Notes under the pieces: generated by a model
Databases searched by the model: none
What the model was told of the DNA's origin: nothing
What the model saw: only the letters and a program-made list of their open reading frames with translations
From: Chelydra serpentina
Taxonomy: Eukaryota; Chordata; Testudines; Chelydridae
Assembly (NCBI GenBank): GCA_037349315.1
Contig: JBAIAC010000006.1
Coordinates: 17,395,501-17,459,500, forward strand
DNA length: 64,000 nt
Direction: 5' to 3'
Shown: in pieces, positions 1-9,598 of the stretch
How positions within the stretch are numbered: position 1 is the stretch's first letter
Layout of the letters: every line of letters starts with the position of its first letter
Translations under genes and position numbers: made by a program

Positions 1-581
1 AAGGGAGCTGGATTTTTTGCCTATGTACAGTCCTGGGGTTGGGAGACAGCTGCCCAAAGGGCCAGACAATATGCAGGATCCCCCTAAACTCCTATCTTGC
101 CAGACCCTGAGGTACCAAAATCCCAGAAATTAATTAAAATAAGAACCCAGGCAGAGGGGAACAGTGGAGGGAAAGAAAAGTCAGTGACTGATTACATGGG
201 AGAGAGTCAAAGAACACCACGGGTAATGAACGAACCAACCTCAAACCAGACTGTATGAACAGAGGGTTTAGTATCATAAAGATATTTGTAAACACCCAAC
301 TGTGATAAAAATGTTGGCATTAATGTTAAGTGTTGGGATAAGAATTTTGATACTGATGTTAAAACTTATGGTAATGCTAGTTCTCAGTTAATACCTGTAA
401 ACAGATTTAAAGCTTATCACAGCAGAGAAATTATAAAAAAACCTGGTTTGCTGTGTGTGAATGGGGAAACTGAGACACACTGCCTCATGGCCTTGATGGC
501 TGGATGCCAAGACAACTATAACACAAACTGCCTTCGAGCTAGTCAGTGACTAACCCTCTTGCAGTAAACTAAGGGGGGAGG
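1..581 (+). mobile_element. 3' internal end of an endogenous retrovirus-like element
   Basis: This stretch lies directly upstream of an LTR and ends in a purine run (571-581, AAGGGGGGAGG) placed where a polypurine tract primes plus-strand synthesis. No open frame of useful length remains, so I cannot say which viral gene it came from. The element begins outside the window. The internal assignment is inferred from the purine tract and the adjoining LTR. Confidence 0.5.
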
Positions 582-1699
582 TGTGACACTCTGTACCTCG
601 GGGGAACACCCTGTACCCCCATGTTCATCTTTATCATATGATTGATTCAATGCAAAGTTTGTCATGTCGGGTGTCTTCGTAAGGCTCATGATGCACTGAG
701 CATTGTTGTTATAATAATTTTATAGGTTGTAATTTCATGTATATAGTTATGAGGCTGAAAATGTGTCCTCATGGCTTAAAACAAGCTCAGGCAAAACTCT
801 CCAGGAGCAGAGGCACAGTTCACACCTCATCAGGGCATGTATGGGACAACTCAAGCCCAGCCTCACAGGAAAGAAGGACACTGGCCTAGGCAGCAACAAA
901 GTATCTGTAGGACTCTTGAGTGAGTCACCCCGCTTCCCTTGGTCAGTTTGGGACTACGATGAGGTATTCCTAACCTGACTCTGAAGGGATGGGGAGGCGG
1001 AAGCCAAGAGGGAGAAAGAACATGATAAAAGGGAGAGACGTTTGCCATGCTCTTCCTCTCTCTTCCACGTCCATCTACAGACACCACCACCAAGTGACTG
1101 AAGCACTGATCAAAGGGGTGACCCTGGCTGAAGGGCAATAAGTCAGCCTGTGGTGAGAAGCATCTACATTTGTAAGGGCACTGAAAGTGTTAAGATCAGC
1201 TTAGAATGCATTTTGCTTTTATTTCATTTGACCAAATCTGACTTGTTGTGCTTTGACTTATAATCATCTAAAAACTGTCTTTTGTAGTTAATACATTTGT
1301 TTGTTTATTCTACCCAAAGCAGTGCATTTGGTTTGAAGAGTGTCAGAGACTCCCCTTGGGATAACAAGCCTGGTACATATCAATTTCATTGTTAAATTGG
1401 TGAACTCATATAAGCTTGCAGCGTCCAGCGGGCATAACTGGACAGTGCAAGACGGTGGTTCCTAGGGCTGTGTCTGGGACCGGAGATATTGGCTAGTGTC
1501 ATTCGGTTGCACAATCCAAGCAGTGGCTGGCCAAAAGTGCTTACTCACGTAGCTGGGAGCAGCTTACATGCTAGAGACTGTGCGTGAACAGCCCAGGAGT
1601 GGGGGTTCTCACATCAGAGCAGGGTAAGGCTGGCTCCCAGAGTCAAGGATTGGAGCAACCTAGCAGATCACCAGTAGATAACACCAGGGGAACATCACA
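582..1699 (+). mobile_element. 3' LTR of an endogenous retrovirus-like element
   Basis: The segment starts TGTGACAC and ends ATCACA, giving the TG...CA ends and short terminal inverted repeat (TGTGA/TCACA) of an LTR. It directly follows a polypurine tract. A TATA-like TATAAG at 1408-1413 would place transcription start near 1435. I see no clear AATAAA downstream of it. At 1,118 bp it is long for a retroviral LTR. I recognise the sequence as a dispersed turtle repeat from memory. No intact viral gene is present. Confidence 0.6.
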
Positions 1700-2999
1700 G
1701 GGAGTAGGTGATTGAATGTTATGACTGAAGGGCATAAGAATGCTTAAATCAAAGCAGCTGGGAATTATTATGGGAAAAAGAGGATAGGGATGAGTGGGAA
1801 AGAGAGGGTAAGGAGAAGGGAATTTATGACTTCACCAAAACCAACCAAACAGGATTAGTCCACACCAGATCACCCAGTGACTGAATGCCAGACCAGCACT
1901 CCTTAAAGTTTCTGGCAAGCTATGAAGCCCTCAGTGCCCCAGACTTTGGGCACAACTGTCCTAACAACAATACTTATCAACCAAATAACAAAAACACACC
2001 TGCTTCCTTCTCTCTGGAGTGGAGAATTAGCTGCCTTTAAGCATTACACAGAGTAGTGGGAGTGCACATTAAAATGTATGGATCCACATTAGCTGGCCTT
2101 TTTCCACTAATGCACAAAAATAAATTGTATTTGTTTTTATGCTGGCTTGCAAATAGATGTAATCGAAGGGCCCCCAATCCCGTTGGTGAGAATGGTGCCT
2201 CCCTGGTATAGATGATGGGGTCTTGTCCTCTTCTGAATGCCTGTGCTTTGCTCCCATTAAAGTTAATGGAACTTCCACACACATCAACAGGGGAATGTAA
2301 AATCAGTATTCAATGAACATGCACATTTCTTCCTCTAAGTGGGAGCAGAACTGAAGTGAGATTATGGTTCTTTTAAAATATGTGATAAAATAGATGTTTC
2401 TTTTATTGAGGAATTATTTTGATAAAAAACCAGTTGGAGATCAAAATATGCAGTACTGAAGGAAACACAGGCAGATGGGTCTTGATAAAAAAAGTGTACA
2501 CAGTAGAGTGATTAAAATAATCAGAATTGCACAACACACAAACAAAGAGAGTAATAAAGGAATGTTTATGATAGAGTTACACAACCTTATCCAAGGCAGA
2601 GACTTGTTTGTTGATATTAACAAGAAGAGAGGCAGTTAAGTTCTCTTGTGCCACTTCACTGATTTGTTTCTGAGGGCAATGAAAGTCAGGTGAGAGCCTC
2701 TGGCCATATGAAACAAATGTCCAGATCTTTTAGATAATGTTTTTTAAGGAGGTGTCAGATTTAGCTATTTTCCTAGTTAGAACAGGCGGGATTGTTATAG
2801 GAAACTTGGGAGCATTTATATGTTTGATAGTTAAAAAAAATCAGTTGAAGATTGGATGGCTTTCTGGGCTTGTCTAGCATGTAATGTATAATTATATGAT
2901 GGAGAAAAGATCTCACATGCAGCTAAAACAAATGCAAGGAATATCAAAAGTGATGAAGACCTTTTGAGCCTCATCAAAGATTTAAGATTGTACATAGGA
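1700..2999. other. No recognised feature
   Basis: AT-rich sequence without a convincing open frame or a repeat I can name. Short open frames on the minus strand near 2037-2287 and 2441-2623 lack codon or domain character. Confidence 0.5.
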
Positions 3000-3128
3000 G
3001 CCATGATGCTTCAATATTCCTCCTAATACAGCACTTTTTAGACACAATACATTCTACATCTTGGCAGGGGATTAGACTAAACAACCCTGGAGGTTCCTCC
3101 TAACCCTGTGGTTCTATGATTCTATGGT
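3000..3128 (+). mobile_element. CR1 LINE, 3' terminal fragment (old)
   Basis: The block around 3063-3128 has the usual CR1 3' tail order: GGCAGGGGATTAGACTAAA, then GGTTCCTCCTAACCCT, ending in the tandem octamer-like ATTCTATG repeat. CR1 copies are typically 5'-truncated, as here. The left edge is approximate. Confidence 0.7.
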
Positions 3129-3258
3129 TAGATTAGCATTTTGACAATGAAACAAACATTCTAGTAATCCAAGGCAGGCAGGAGCCAGTCTGTTCTATTT
3201 GATATATATTTGAATGTATGTATATTGTGTATCTGTTTATTAATATATCCGAAATCTC

Positions 3259-3325
3259 TGTGCCCTGTACTGGAGTATTATAGAATAGAATGGAATAGGA
3301 ATAGAATAGTCCAGTACAGGGCACA
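3259..3325. repeat. Short perfect hairpin
   Basis: Positions 3259-3274 (TGTGCCCTGTACTGGA) are exactly the reverse complement of 3310-3325, and pairing continues imperfectly inward over an AT-rich loop of GAATAG-like units. It could be a small palindromic MITE or a local inversion duplication. No flanking target duplication is obvious. Confidence 0.7.
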
Positions 3326-3825
3326 ACTATTTTGTGGGTGGCTGATAAACACAAATTCTTTAATGTAAATTTGGTTTATTCCCTTGAATGCTTGCATGTT
3401 CTTAGATGAAATGTCTACACAGAAAAACCATTTAAATTCCACATCATCCTGCAAAACAGGGCCTCTTGCTGCCCTCTGCACAGAGGTGACTTTCACCCTT
3501 CGTGCCCATATAGATCAATTAGTTATCTTTTATGGGGTTTTGGCTGTTCTGCCTTATTATTAGAAGAGATGATGCACAGCACATAACCAAAGGACAACTA
3601 CACTGAATATGCTTCCTTCAAACCTAAGGAACAGAAAAAGAGGTTTGCATGTTCTTTGTTTGCAAAATCATATCTAAAAAGGTGTTTTGTGACTGTTCAG
3701 AGAGGTGGGGGTCCATGAGCTCGCTGGTGGATCTGCAGCCATAGCCCACACTGGAGATGGAGTAGAGGCACACTGCCCGAGGAGGAGCTCTGTGGGCATT
3801 GTCTGATTCAGTGCAATGCGGTACC
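3326..3825. other. No recognised feature
   Basis: Nothing supportable as a gene or repeat. The overlapping minus-strand frames at 3624-3910 are short and in competing frames. Confidence 0.5.
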
Positions 3826-3995
3826 ATAGTGTATACAGCACTGGACTGGAACTAGAGGACATGATTCCATTCCCAGCTCTACCACTGGCTTTATATGTGA
3901 TCATGGGCAAGTTACGCCACTGCCAGGCATCTCAGTTTCCCTATCTGCAAATAGGTCTGCAGATACATATCTCCTTTGTAAAGCTTTTGAGATCT
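3826..3995 (+). mobile_element. MIR-like (CORE-SINE) fragment
   Basis: The order matches MIR-type SINEs: a segment ending in ACTGGACTGGAACTAGAGGACA, then GTGATCATGGGCAAGTTACG, then CTCAGTTTCCCTATCTGCAAA, followed by a segment resembling TTTGTAAAGCTTTTGAGATC. These are ancient tRNA-derived retroposons shared across amniotes. Divergence is high and the edges are approximate. Confidence 0.65.
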
Positions 3996-4454
3996 CTGCA
4001 GGAAGATTACTGCAGCAAGGTATTACTCTTCGTGGAACTCAGTGAAATGGAAGTGGAGGTGCAGCCATTCTGCCAACTTTACAAATGGGAAACGCCTGCA
4101 TCCCTTCTTCATACAGACCATACAGATTAAGTTATCTCACCAATTAATTTGAAGAGACTAGTACTACTGTACCACCAGTGCTCTGACCGTGACCAGCTGG
4201 TGAATGTTTTATGAACACATTTTTGTTTTGTGGATGTTTGAAAAATGGTCTTTTTTCAAAAATGAAAATGTGTGCAAAACATTTTTGTTTTCTCAAAATG
4301 TTCTGTTTTTCCAATGAAACGGAAAAGAAAAATGTAGTAATTTTTCAGCTTACCCAATTCCTTTTTCTCACCTTTCCCCTTTCTTTTGGGGAAATGCCAA
4401 ACCAATAAAAAAAAATACTTTTCATACCATGTGTAAATAAGCTGTGGAACTTAT
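3996..4454. other. AT-rich, low-complexity stretch
   Basis: Contains runs of TTTTT/AAAAA with repeated TTTTTCA and GAAAA words (4213-4350), similar in texture to 40320-40620. No gene is supported. Confidence 0.5.
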
Positions 4455-5838
4455 TGTGATGGGATCCCTGGGCCAACCTGGAACTGGGGTACCACTGTGC
4501 TCCCTTAACTCTTCAGCCTGGGCTCTCTCTCACAAAGCTTTGCTAGTGACAAGCAGCAAATTTTCCAAGTAATGGCATCACTCAGCGCACAGCATGTGGA
4601 GCCCCACACCCAGCTAGATTGCATGAATGCTCACCGAGCCACTCACGAATCACAAGAGAAAGGCACCAGCAAATGTCCCAAGCCCCCAGACTTGCACCCT
4701 TGGAATATACCCTTGGAATATAAGCCTGACCAGTGTAAGTTAATTACCCAGTCTGCCCCTCCCTTGTTGTGAAGAGGACACACACTAGCTTTTGTAAACT
4801 GAGTTGAGATTTCTCAAGCACTTCAAGCAAAACATACTGTTTTAGGTAAAATAAAAAACAGATGTATTAACTACAGAAAGATAGATTTTAAGTGATTATA
4901 AGTGGTAGTCACAAAAGGTCAGAGATAGTCACCAAAGAAAATAAAAGGTAAGCACACAGTCTAAATCTTAAACCTTTTTAGACTAGACAGTGTTTGGATC
5001 AAGCAATTTTTCTCATCCCACTGGATGTTGTAGATAGTTACAGTTCTTAATACACAGGCTTCCCCTTTAAGCCTGGGACCAGTCTCCTCAGATCAGATAA
5101 GAACATAAGAATGGCCGTACTGGGTCAGACCAAAGGTCCATCCAGCCCAGTATCCTGTCCACCAACAGTGGCCAATACCAGGTGCCCCGGAGTGAGTGGA
5201 CCTAACAGGTAATGATCAAGTGATCTCTCTCCTGCTATCCATCACCCTCCTCTGACAAACAGGCTAACGACACCATTCCTTACCCATCCTGGTTAATAGC
5301 CATTAATGGACTTCATCTCCATGAATTTATCCAGTTCTCTTTTTAAAATCAGGTCTTGGTCTTCCCAGCATTTTTGTTGCTTCCAGCATAGGTGGGGGGA
5401 GGTGGGGAGAGAAAGGCCAAAGCATGATGCCACTGTCCCCTATTTTATATCCTCTGTCCATGCGACTGGAAAATACAAGCCCAGACATGTCCTGGTAGAC
5501 TTTGCTGCCTCACTGATTTGAGCAATCCCCCATTATGTGATGCTTGTGCAGCCCTCTTACAGCATTGTAAATCACTTGTTTATAACTCCCCTGCTGATTA
5601 ATGGTCCCTTAATACCCTCCTGGGAGTAGATCACCTCCTTTGTTGTCACTGGAAAACTTAGCGATGGAGACTCTCAAACTTACAACATATTTCACTAACA
5701 ATCTTATAGCAAAATCTCCTAACTTCATACACACTGATATTATATTTTGGCAGAACAATGGGTTTCAGCAAATCGTGACCTTTCACATGATATCCCATAT
5801 GGCATGTTTTGTATGAACTATATCATAATTATATGGCA
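4455..5838 (+). mobile_element. LTR-like dispersed turtle repeat, split by a CR1
   Basis: It begins TGTGATGGGATCCCTGGG and runs through segments I remember as a repeat found many times in turtle genomes (for example AACTACAGAAAGATAGATTT near 4869 and CCCAGACATGTCCTGGTAGA near 5480). A CR1 fragment at 5098-5350 interrupts it. The right boundary is uncertain and I see no matching TG...CA end, so calling it an LTR is an inference from the TGTGA start and the lack of coding sequence. Confidence 0.5.
5098..5350 (-). mobile_element. CR1 LINE 3' fragment, inserted in an older repeat
   Basis: Read on the minus strand this is a turtle-type CR1 3' end: GAACATAAGAATGGCC at 5101 is the reverse complement of the CR1 terminus, followed by CCAGCCCAGTATCCTGTC and AATAGCCATTAATGGACTTC. 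It is 5'-truncated and interrupts the LTR-like repeat at 4455-5838, so it is the younger insertion. Confidence 0.85.
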
Positions 5839-5929
5839 GGGTTGAATAGAAGGATTCCAGGGTGCTGCTGCAAGGTACAAAGTGCCACAGTCATTGCCAC
5901 AGAAAGCCACTGGGTGTGTGGGTCTCATG

Positions 5930-6145
5930 CCATGGTGCTAAAATAGCTGTGTAGACACTGGGGCTCGGGATCTGAAGCCCTTCCGCCATCTTCTCGCTAG
6001 GCTTCAGAGCCTGAGCTCCAGCCTGAACCTGAACATCTACACAGAGAGTTTTAGTGCCACAGACCAAGCCTCACAGGTCTGCGTCTGTCAACCTGGTCTC
6101 TAAAACGCTTTGCCATGAGCTGCTGCTCACTGTGTAGACGCACCC
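5930..6145. repeat. Possible MITE with GTGTAGAC motifs
   Basis: GCTGTGTAGACAC at 5948 and CTGTGTAGACGCACCC near 6130 bracket a segment rich in GAGCCTGAGCTCCAGCC-type words, a texture shared with the segment at 45776-46290. I recall GTGTAGAC-bounded MITEs from turtle genomes. No target duplication was found, so this is tentative. Confidence 0.35.
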
Positions 6146-6365
6146 ATTGAGGCCAAGAATGAACAAGATTTAAAAAGGGTTTGTATATGTGTATGGATAA
6201 GAAGAGTATCCAGAGTTATCATCATTAATGACAATAAAAATTCTGGAAGGAATATTAAACCTTATGCTTCAGAGCTTAAAACAATCCATAGCTTTTAGAG
6301 ATCAGGATAAATATTTATGTGGGGGATTCCATATATTTCATATAGGCCTAATCAAGGGTTCTTAC

Positions 6366-6788
6366 GCCATCAAGATAGTTAAGTCCCAGGCAGACTGCAA
6401 AGAGCTACAAAAGGATCTCACAAAACTGGGTGACTGGGCAACAAAATGGCAGATGAAATTTAATGTTGATAAATGCAAAGTCATGCATATTGGAAAACAT
6501 AATCCTAACTATACATATACAATGATGGGTAAATTAGCTGTTACCACTCAAGAAAGAGATCTTGGAGTCATTGTGGATAGTTCTCAGAAATCATCCACTC
6601 AGTGTGCCGCGGCAGTCAAAAAAGCAAACAGAATGTTGGGAATCATTAAGAAAGGGATAGATAATACGACAGAAACTATCATATTGCCTCTATATAAATC
6701 CATGGTATGCCAATATCTTGAATACTGCATGCAGATATGGTCATCTCATCTCAAAAAAGATATATTGGACTTGGAAAAGGTTCAGTAA
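6366..6788 (+). pseudogene. CR1 ORF2 C-terminal remnant
   Basis: The frame that ends with a stop at 6786-6788 encodes the region after the reverse-transcriptase core of CR1 ORF2, with recognisable words such as LGDWATKWQMKFNVDKCKVM, KLAVTTQERDLGVIVD and LPLYKSMVCQYLEYCMQIW. CR1 ORF2 normally encodes endonuclease plus reverse transcriptase of about 1,000 residues; here only the last part survives, and it ends early at a stop before the final segment (the DNA continues as RATKI). The frame stays open upstream to 6228, but those residues are unrelated and are not counted. Confidence 0.8.
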
Positions 6789-6944
6789 AGGGCAACAAAA
6801 ATTATTAGGGGTGTAGAACGGCTTTTGTATGAAGAGAGATTAATAAAACTGGGACTCTTCAGCTTGGAAAAGAGGCGACTAAGGGGGGATATGATAGAGG
6901 TCTATAAAATCATGAGTGGTATAGAGAAAGTAAATAAGGAAGTG

Positions 6945-6947
6945 TTA
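6945..6947. repeat. Left target-site duplication (TTA)
   Basis: TTA directly precedes the CACTG terminus. The uninterrupted CR1 copy at about 47241 reads AAGTGTTATTTACTCC, which shows that TTA is the pre-insertion sequence and was duplicated. Confidence 0.75.
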
Positions 6948-6960
6948 CACTGCTCTACAG
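6948..6960 (+). repeat. Left terminal inverted repeat of the CACTG transposon
   Basis: CACTGCTCTACAG; matches the reverse complement of 9473-9485 except at position 6 (C against G) and position 13. Subterminal similarity becomes weak beyond this. Confidence 0.8.
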
Positions 6961-7120
6961 CCAAAATGCTTCTGAAGTAAATGTAGTCAAACTTTACTAA
7001 TTCTGGGTCACTGAGAACGAAAATGATGCTTAAAATTGTTGATTGGCTGTAGTTTTCAAGACATGCTATTGGGTGAGTATATACGACCCTTGACTTGGGA
7101 ATGGCGGAGGATAAGTGAGT

Positions 7121-7127
7121 TATAAAG
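7121..7127 (+). promoter_or_regulatory. TATA-like box of the transposon
   Basis: TATAAAG lies 173 bp inside the left end and 331 bp upstream of the transposase ATG. It is the best TATA match in the element's 5' region. Function is inferred only from sequence and position. Confidence 0.35.
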
Positions 7128-7239
7128 GGAAGGGATCTCAATTTAAACCAGAAATGACTAAAATACATCTTTGACTGGATCTATGAAGAAATCTATGACT
7201 GGGTTTGGACAGTACTTGCTTTTTAGGCAAAACAATGAA

Positions 7240-7320
7240 TGATGCAATCTGAAGCTGGTATTGCATCATGCATGATATGAATTGCATCATGTTATTCCTA
7301 GAAGTCATGGATGATGCAAT
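7240..7320. promoter_or_regulatory. Cluster of four identical TGATGCAAT sites
   Basis: The 9-mer TGATGCAAT occurs on the plus strand at 7240-7248 and 7312-7320 and as its reverse complement ATTGCATCA at 7260-7268 and 7281-7289, four perfect copies within 81 bp. ATTGCATCA is the C/EBP-ATF composite (amino acid response) element known from the CHOP promoter, bound by ATF4 with C/EBP partners. The sites lie between the TATA-like box and the transposase start. They could instead be transposase-binding subterminal repeats; I cannot tell which from sequence. Confidence 0.6.
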
Positions 7321-7457
7321 CGTAACGAAGCTTACATCACTCTGCTGAACAAATTGCCCTCTATCAGCTCTAGAAATCATACAGTGTCGTGCTCTCTTAT
7401 TTGTCAGTGTTTGATTTTGCAAAGGGACACATTTCTGTTTAGCCAAAGTGAGCAGAG

Positions 7458-9152
7458 ATGCCTCGTACTTGTGTGAACAGTGCAGATAACTTCTGCTATG
7501 TTTGTGGTGAAGTGACTTTTGCATCACAAAAGCGCAGTATAACCACTATGGTTAAGAAAGCCTATCATCTTTATTTTGGCTGCACAATTGGAGATCAGGA
7601 CAAGAGGTGGGCCCCACACATATGCTGCAACACTTGTGCAACAAATCTTTGCCAGTGGTTGAACAGGAAAAGGAAATCTATGCCTTTTGCAGTGCCAATG
7701 ATTTGGAGAGAGCCAACAGATCATACCAGCAATTGTTACTTCTGCATGGTGCCTCCAGTTGGGAAAGGTGTATCAAAGAAGAAAAAGTGGACTGTGCATT
7801 CTCCAAACATTCCATCAGCTATACGCCCAGTACCCCACGAAGAAGGACTGCCTGTTCCTGATGCACCAGAATCATTCTCACTTGAGTCAGACGAGGAAGA
7901 GGAAGAGGATGAAACTTCTGGTCCTGAACCATCAATGTCACAGGACCCACATTTTCTCCCATCCTCCTCCTCTGAACCACACCTCATCACACAAGGTGAA
8001 CTGAATGACCTTGTCAGGGATTTGGAACTACCCAAGAGTAAGGCAGAGCTTTTGGGCTCCAGACTACAGCAGTGGAATCTCCTGGCAGGTGATGGTAGGG
8101 TTTCCATGTTCCGTGACCGTCAAAAGGATCTTGTCCCATTCTTCTTCATGGAAGGTGATCTTGTAGCCTGCAACAACATCGATGGTGTGATGGCAGCCCT
8201 CAACATCGTTCACGATCCAGATGAGTGGAGACTGTTCATTGATTCATCGAAGACGAGTCTTAACGCTGTTTTACTGCATAATGGCAATGTTTTGCCATCA
8301 ATTCCAGTTGGTCATGCAGTCCATCTGAAGGAAACCTATGACAACATGAAACAACGTTTGAGGTGCATAAACTATGACCAACATCAGGGGCAGCTTTGTG
8401 GTGATTTGAAGGTTGTTGCTCTCTTGCTTGGTCTGCAGACTGGATACACAAAGTACTGCTGTTTTCTCTGCGAATGGGATAATCGTGCAAGAGATTCCCA
8501 CTACATCAAGAAAGATTGGCCACTCCGACAGTCATTGGAGCCTGGGAGGAAAAGTGTTCAGCATCCACCACTTGTTGAATCAAGGAAGATTTTGTTACCA
8601 CCCTTACACATCAAGCTGGGTCTAATGAAGAACTTTGTCAAGACCATTGACAAAACACAAGCAGCTTTCAAGTACCTCCGTGGAAAATTTCCACAGTTAA
8701 GTGAAGCTAAGATAAAGGAAGGTGTCTTTGTTGGTCCTCAGATTCGTGAACTTCTTTGAGATGATGCATTTGACCATGCACTGCGTGGCAAGGAAAAAAA
8801 GGCACGGAAAACCTTCCAGGTAGTGGCAATAAATTTTCTCGGAAACAACAAAGCAGACAACTACAGGTTGTTGGTGGAAAACCTCCTCAAGGCATACAAA
8901 AGCCTTGGTTGCAACATGTCACTAAAGATACATTTTTGGCACTCTCATCTAGATTTTTTTCCACCGAACTGCGGAGCAGTGAGCGACGAGCACGGCGAGC
9001 GATTTCACTAGGACATTGCAACAATGGAGAAACGCTATCAGGGCAAATGGAGCCCATCAATGATTGCAGACTATTGCAGGACAGTGACAAGAGATGCTCC
9101 ATTTAATGAATACAAGAGACAAGCCAAGAAGTGCCGAGTAGACACTGAATAG
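7458..9152 (+). pseudogene. Transposase-like ORF of the CACTG transposon, two in-frame stops
   Basis: The frame runs from ATG at 7458 to TAG at 9150-9152 (564 codons). It is broken only by TGA at 8757-8759 and TAG at 9009-9011, with no frameshift, so it is a young pseudogene. The N-terminal part holds cysteine/histidine pairs (CYVC near residue 14, HICCNTCATNLC near 54, CYFC near 94) suggesting zinc binding. An acidic stretch follows (ESDEEEEEDE, about residue 143-152), then a globular region with CCFLCEWD (about 335) and a conserved-looking HIKLGLMKNFVK (about 390). I recall related uncharacterised proteins from insects, hydra and turtles but cannot name a catalytic triad. Both stops are one transition from a sense codon (CGA or CAG). 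The start follows AAAGTGAGCAGAG. The minus-strand frames across this gene are shadows. Confidence 0.75.
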
Positions 9153-9472
9153 GACATAATAGTTTTTTGCCTTTTCTTTCATAATACATTTTATTTATAT
9201 AACCCCTTTGCTGATTTTTAAAGTGTTACATAAACAGGACAGGTGAAATAGTATCATGTAAAGCAACCATAAACACATGAAAAAGCCTAGGTTTACAATT
9301 TATGATTAAAACTCTACTATCTACACAATATACATAGACATAAAATGTAAAAACTTAAATATCTTAGAAACAGTAGCCAATCAGTTGTTTTAATTGTCAT
9401 ATTTGAATTCAGCACATCAAAATACATACTAAATAGCACATTTTATCTCTGATGCATACGACTTCTCAAAAA

Positions 9473-9485
9473 TTGTAGACCAGTG
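9473..9485 (-). repeat. Right terminal inverted repeat of the CACTG transposon
   Basis: Reverse complement reads CACTGGTCTACAA, pairing with 6948-6960 at 11 of 13 positions. Confidence 0.8.
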
Positions 9486-9598
9486 TTGTTTATTCCTTCT
9501 CATAATACAAGAACAAGGGGCCACCAAATGAAATAATAGGTAACAGGTTTAAAACATACACAATAACGTATTTTTTCACGCAACGCAGTGTCAACCAG
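9486..9598 (+). mobile_element. CR1 LINE, part after the CACTG transposon
   Basis: After the right duplication (TTG, 9486-9488; one transition from TTA) the CR1 continues as TTTATTCCTTCTCATAATAC, then CAAGGGGCCACCAAATG, collinear with the CR1 at 47241-47350. Similarity is lost after about 9598, so the rest of the CR1 3' end is missing or replaced. Confidence 0.8.

Larger units (their letters stand above)
6366..6947 (+). mobile_element. CR1 LINE, part before the CACTG transposon
   Basis: This CR1 piece closely parallels the copy at 46692-47220 (shared TGACTGGGCAACAAAATGGC-type segments) and stops abruptly at 6947 in the middle of the CR1 word AAGTGTTATTTACTCC. The remainder resumes at 9486, so one CR1 was split by the transposon at 6948-9485. 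The 5' end is truncated near 6366. Confidence 0.9.
6948..9485 (+). mobile_element. CACTG-ended DNA transposon (CMC superfamily, Chapaev3-like)
   Basis: The 2,538-bp element begins CACTGCTCTACAG and ends with the inverse, CTGTAGACCAGTG-like (reverse complement CACTGGTCTACAA), so 11 of the first 12 terminal bases match. It is flanked by TTA on the left and TTG on the right, and the host CR1 joins perfectly once element and duplication are removed. CACTG termini with a 3-bp TWA-type duplication fit, from memory, the Chapaev3 group of the CACTA/Mirage/Chapaev superfamily. It carries one long gene (7458-9152). The assignment to superfamily is inferred from the ends; the transposase was not compared with a database. 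Confidence 0.8.

Noticed and set aside
7736..8107. 123-residue minus-strand frame inside the CACTG transposase
   Set aside because: Mirror of the transposase codons (serine run opposite the Glu/Asp run); the plus-strand frame is far longer and has motif character.
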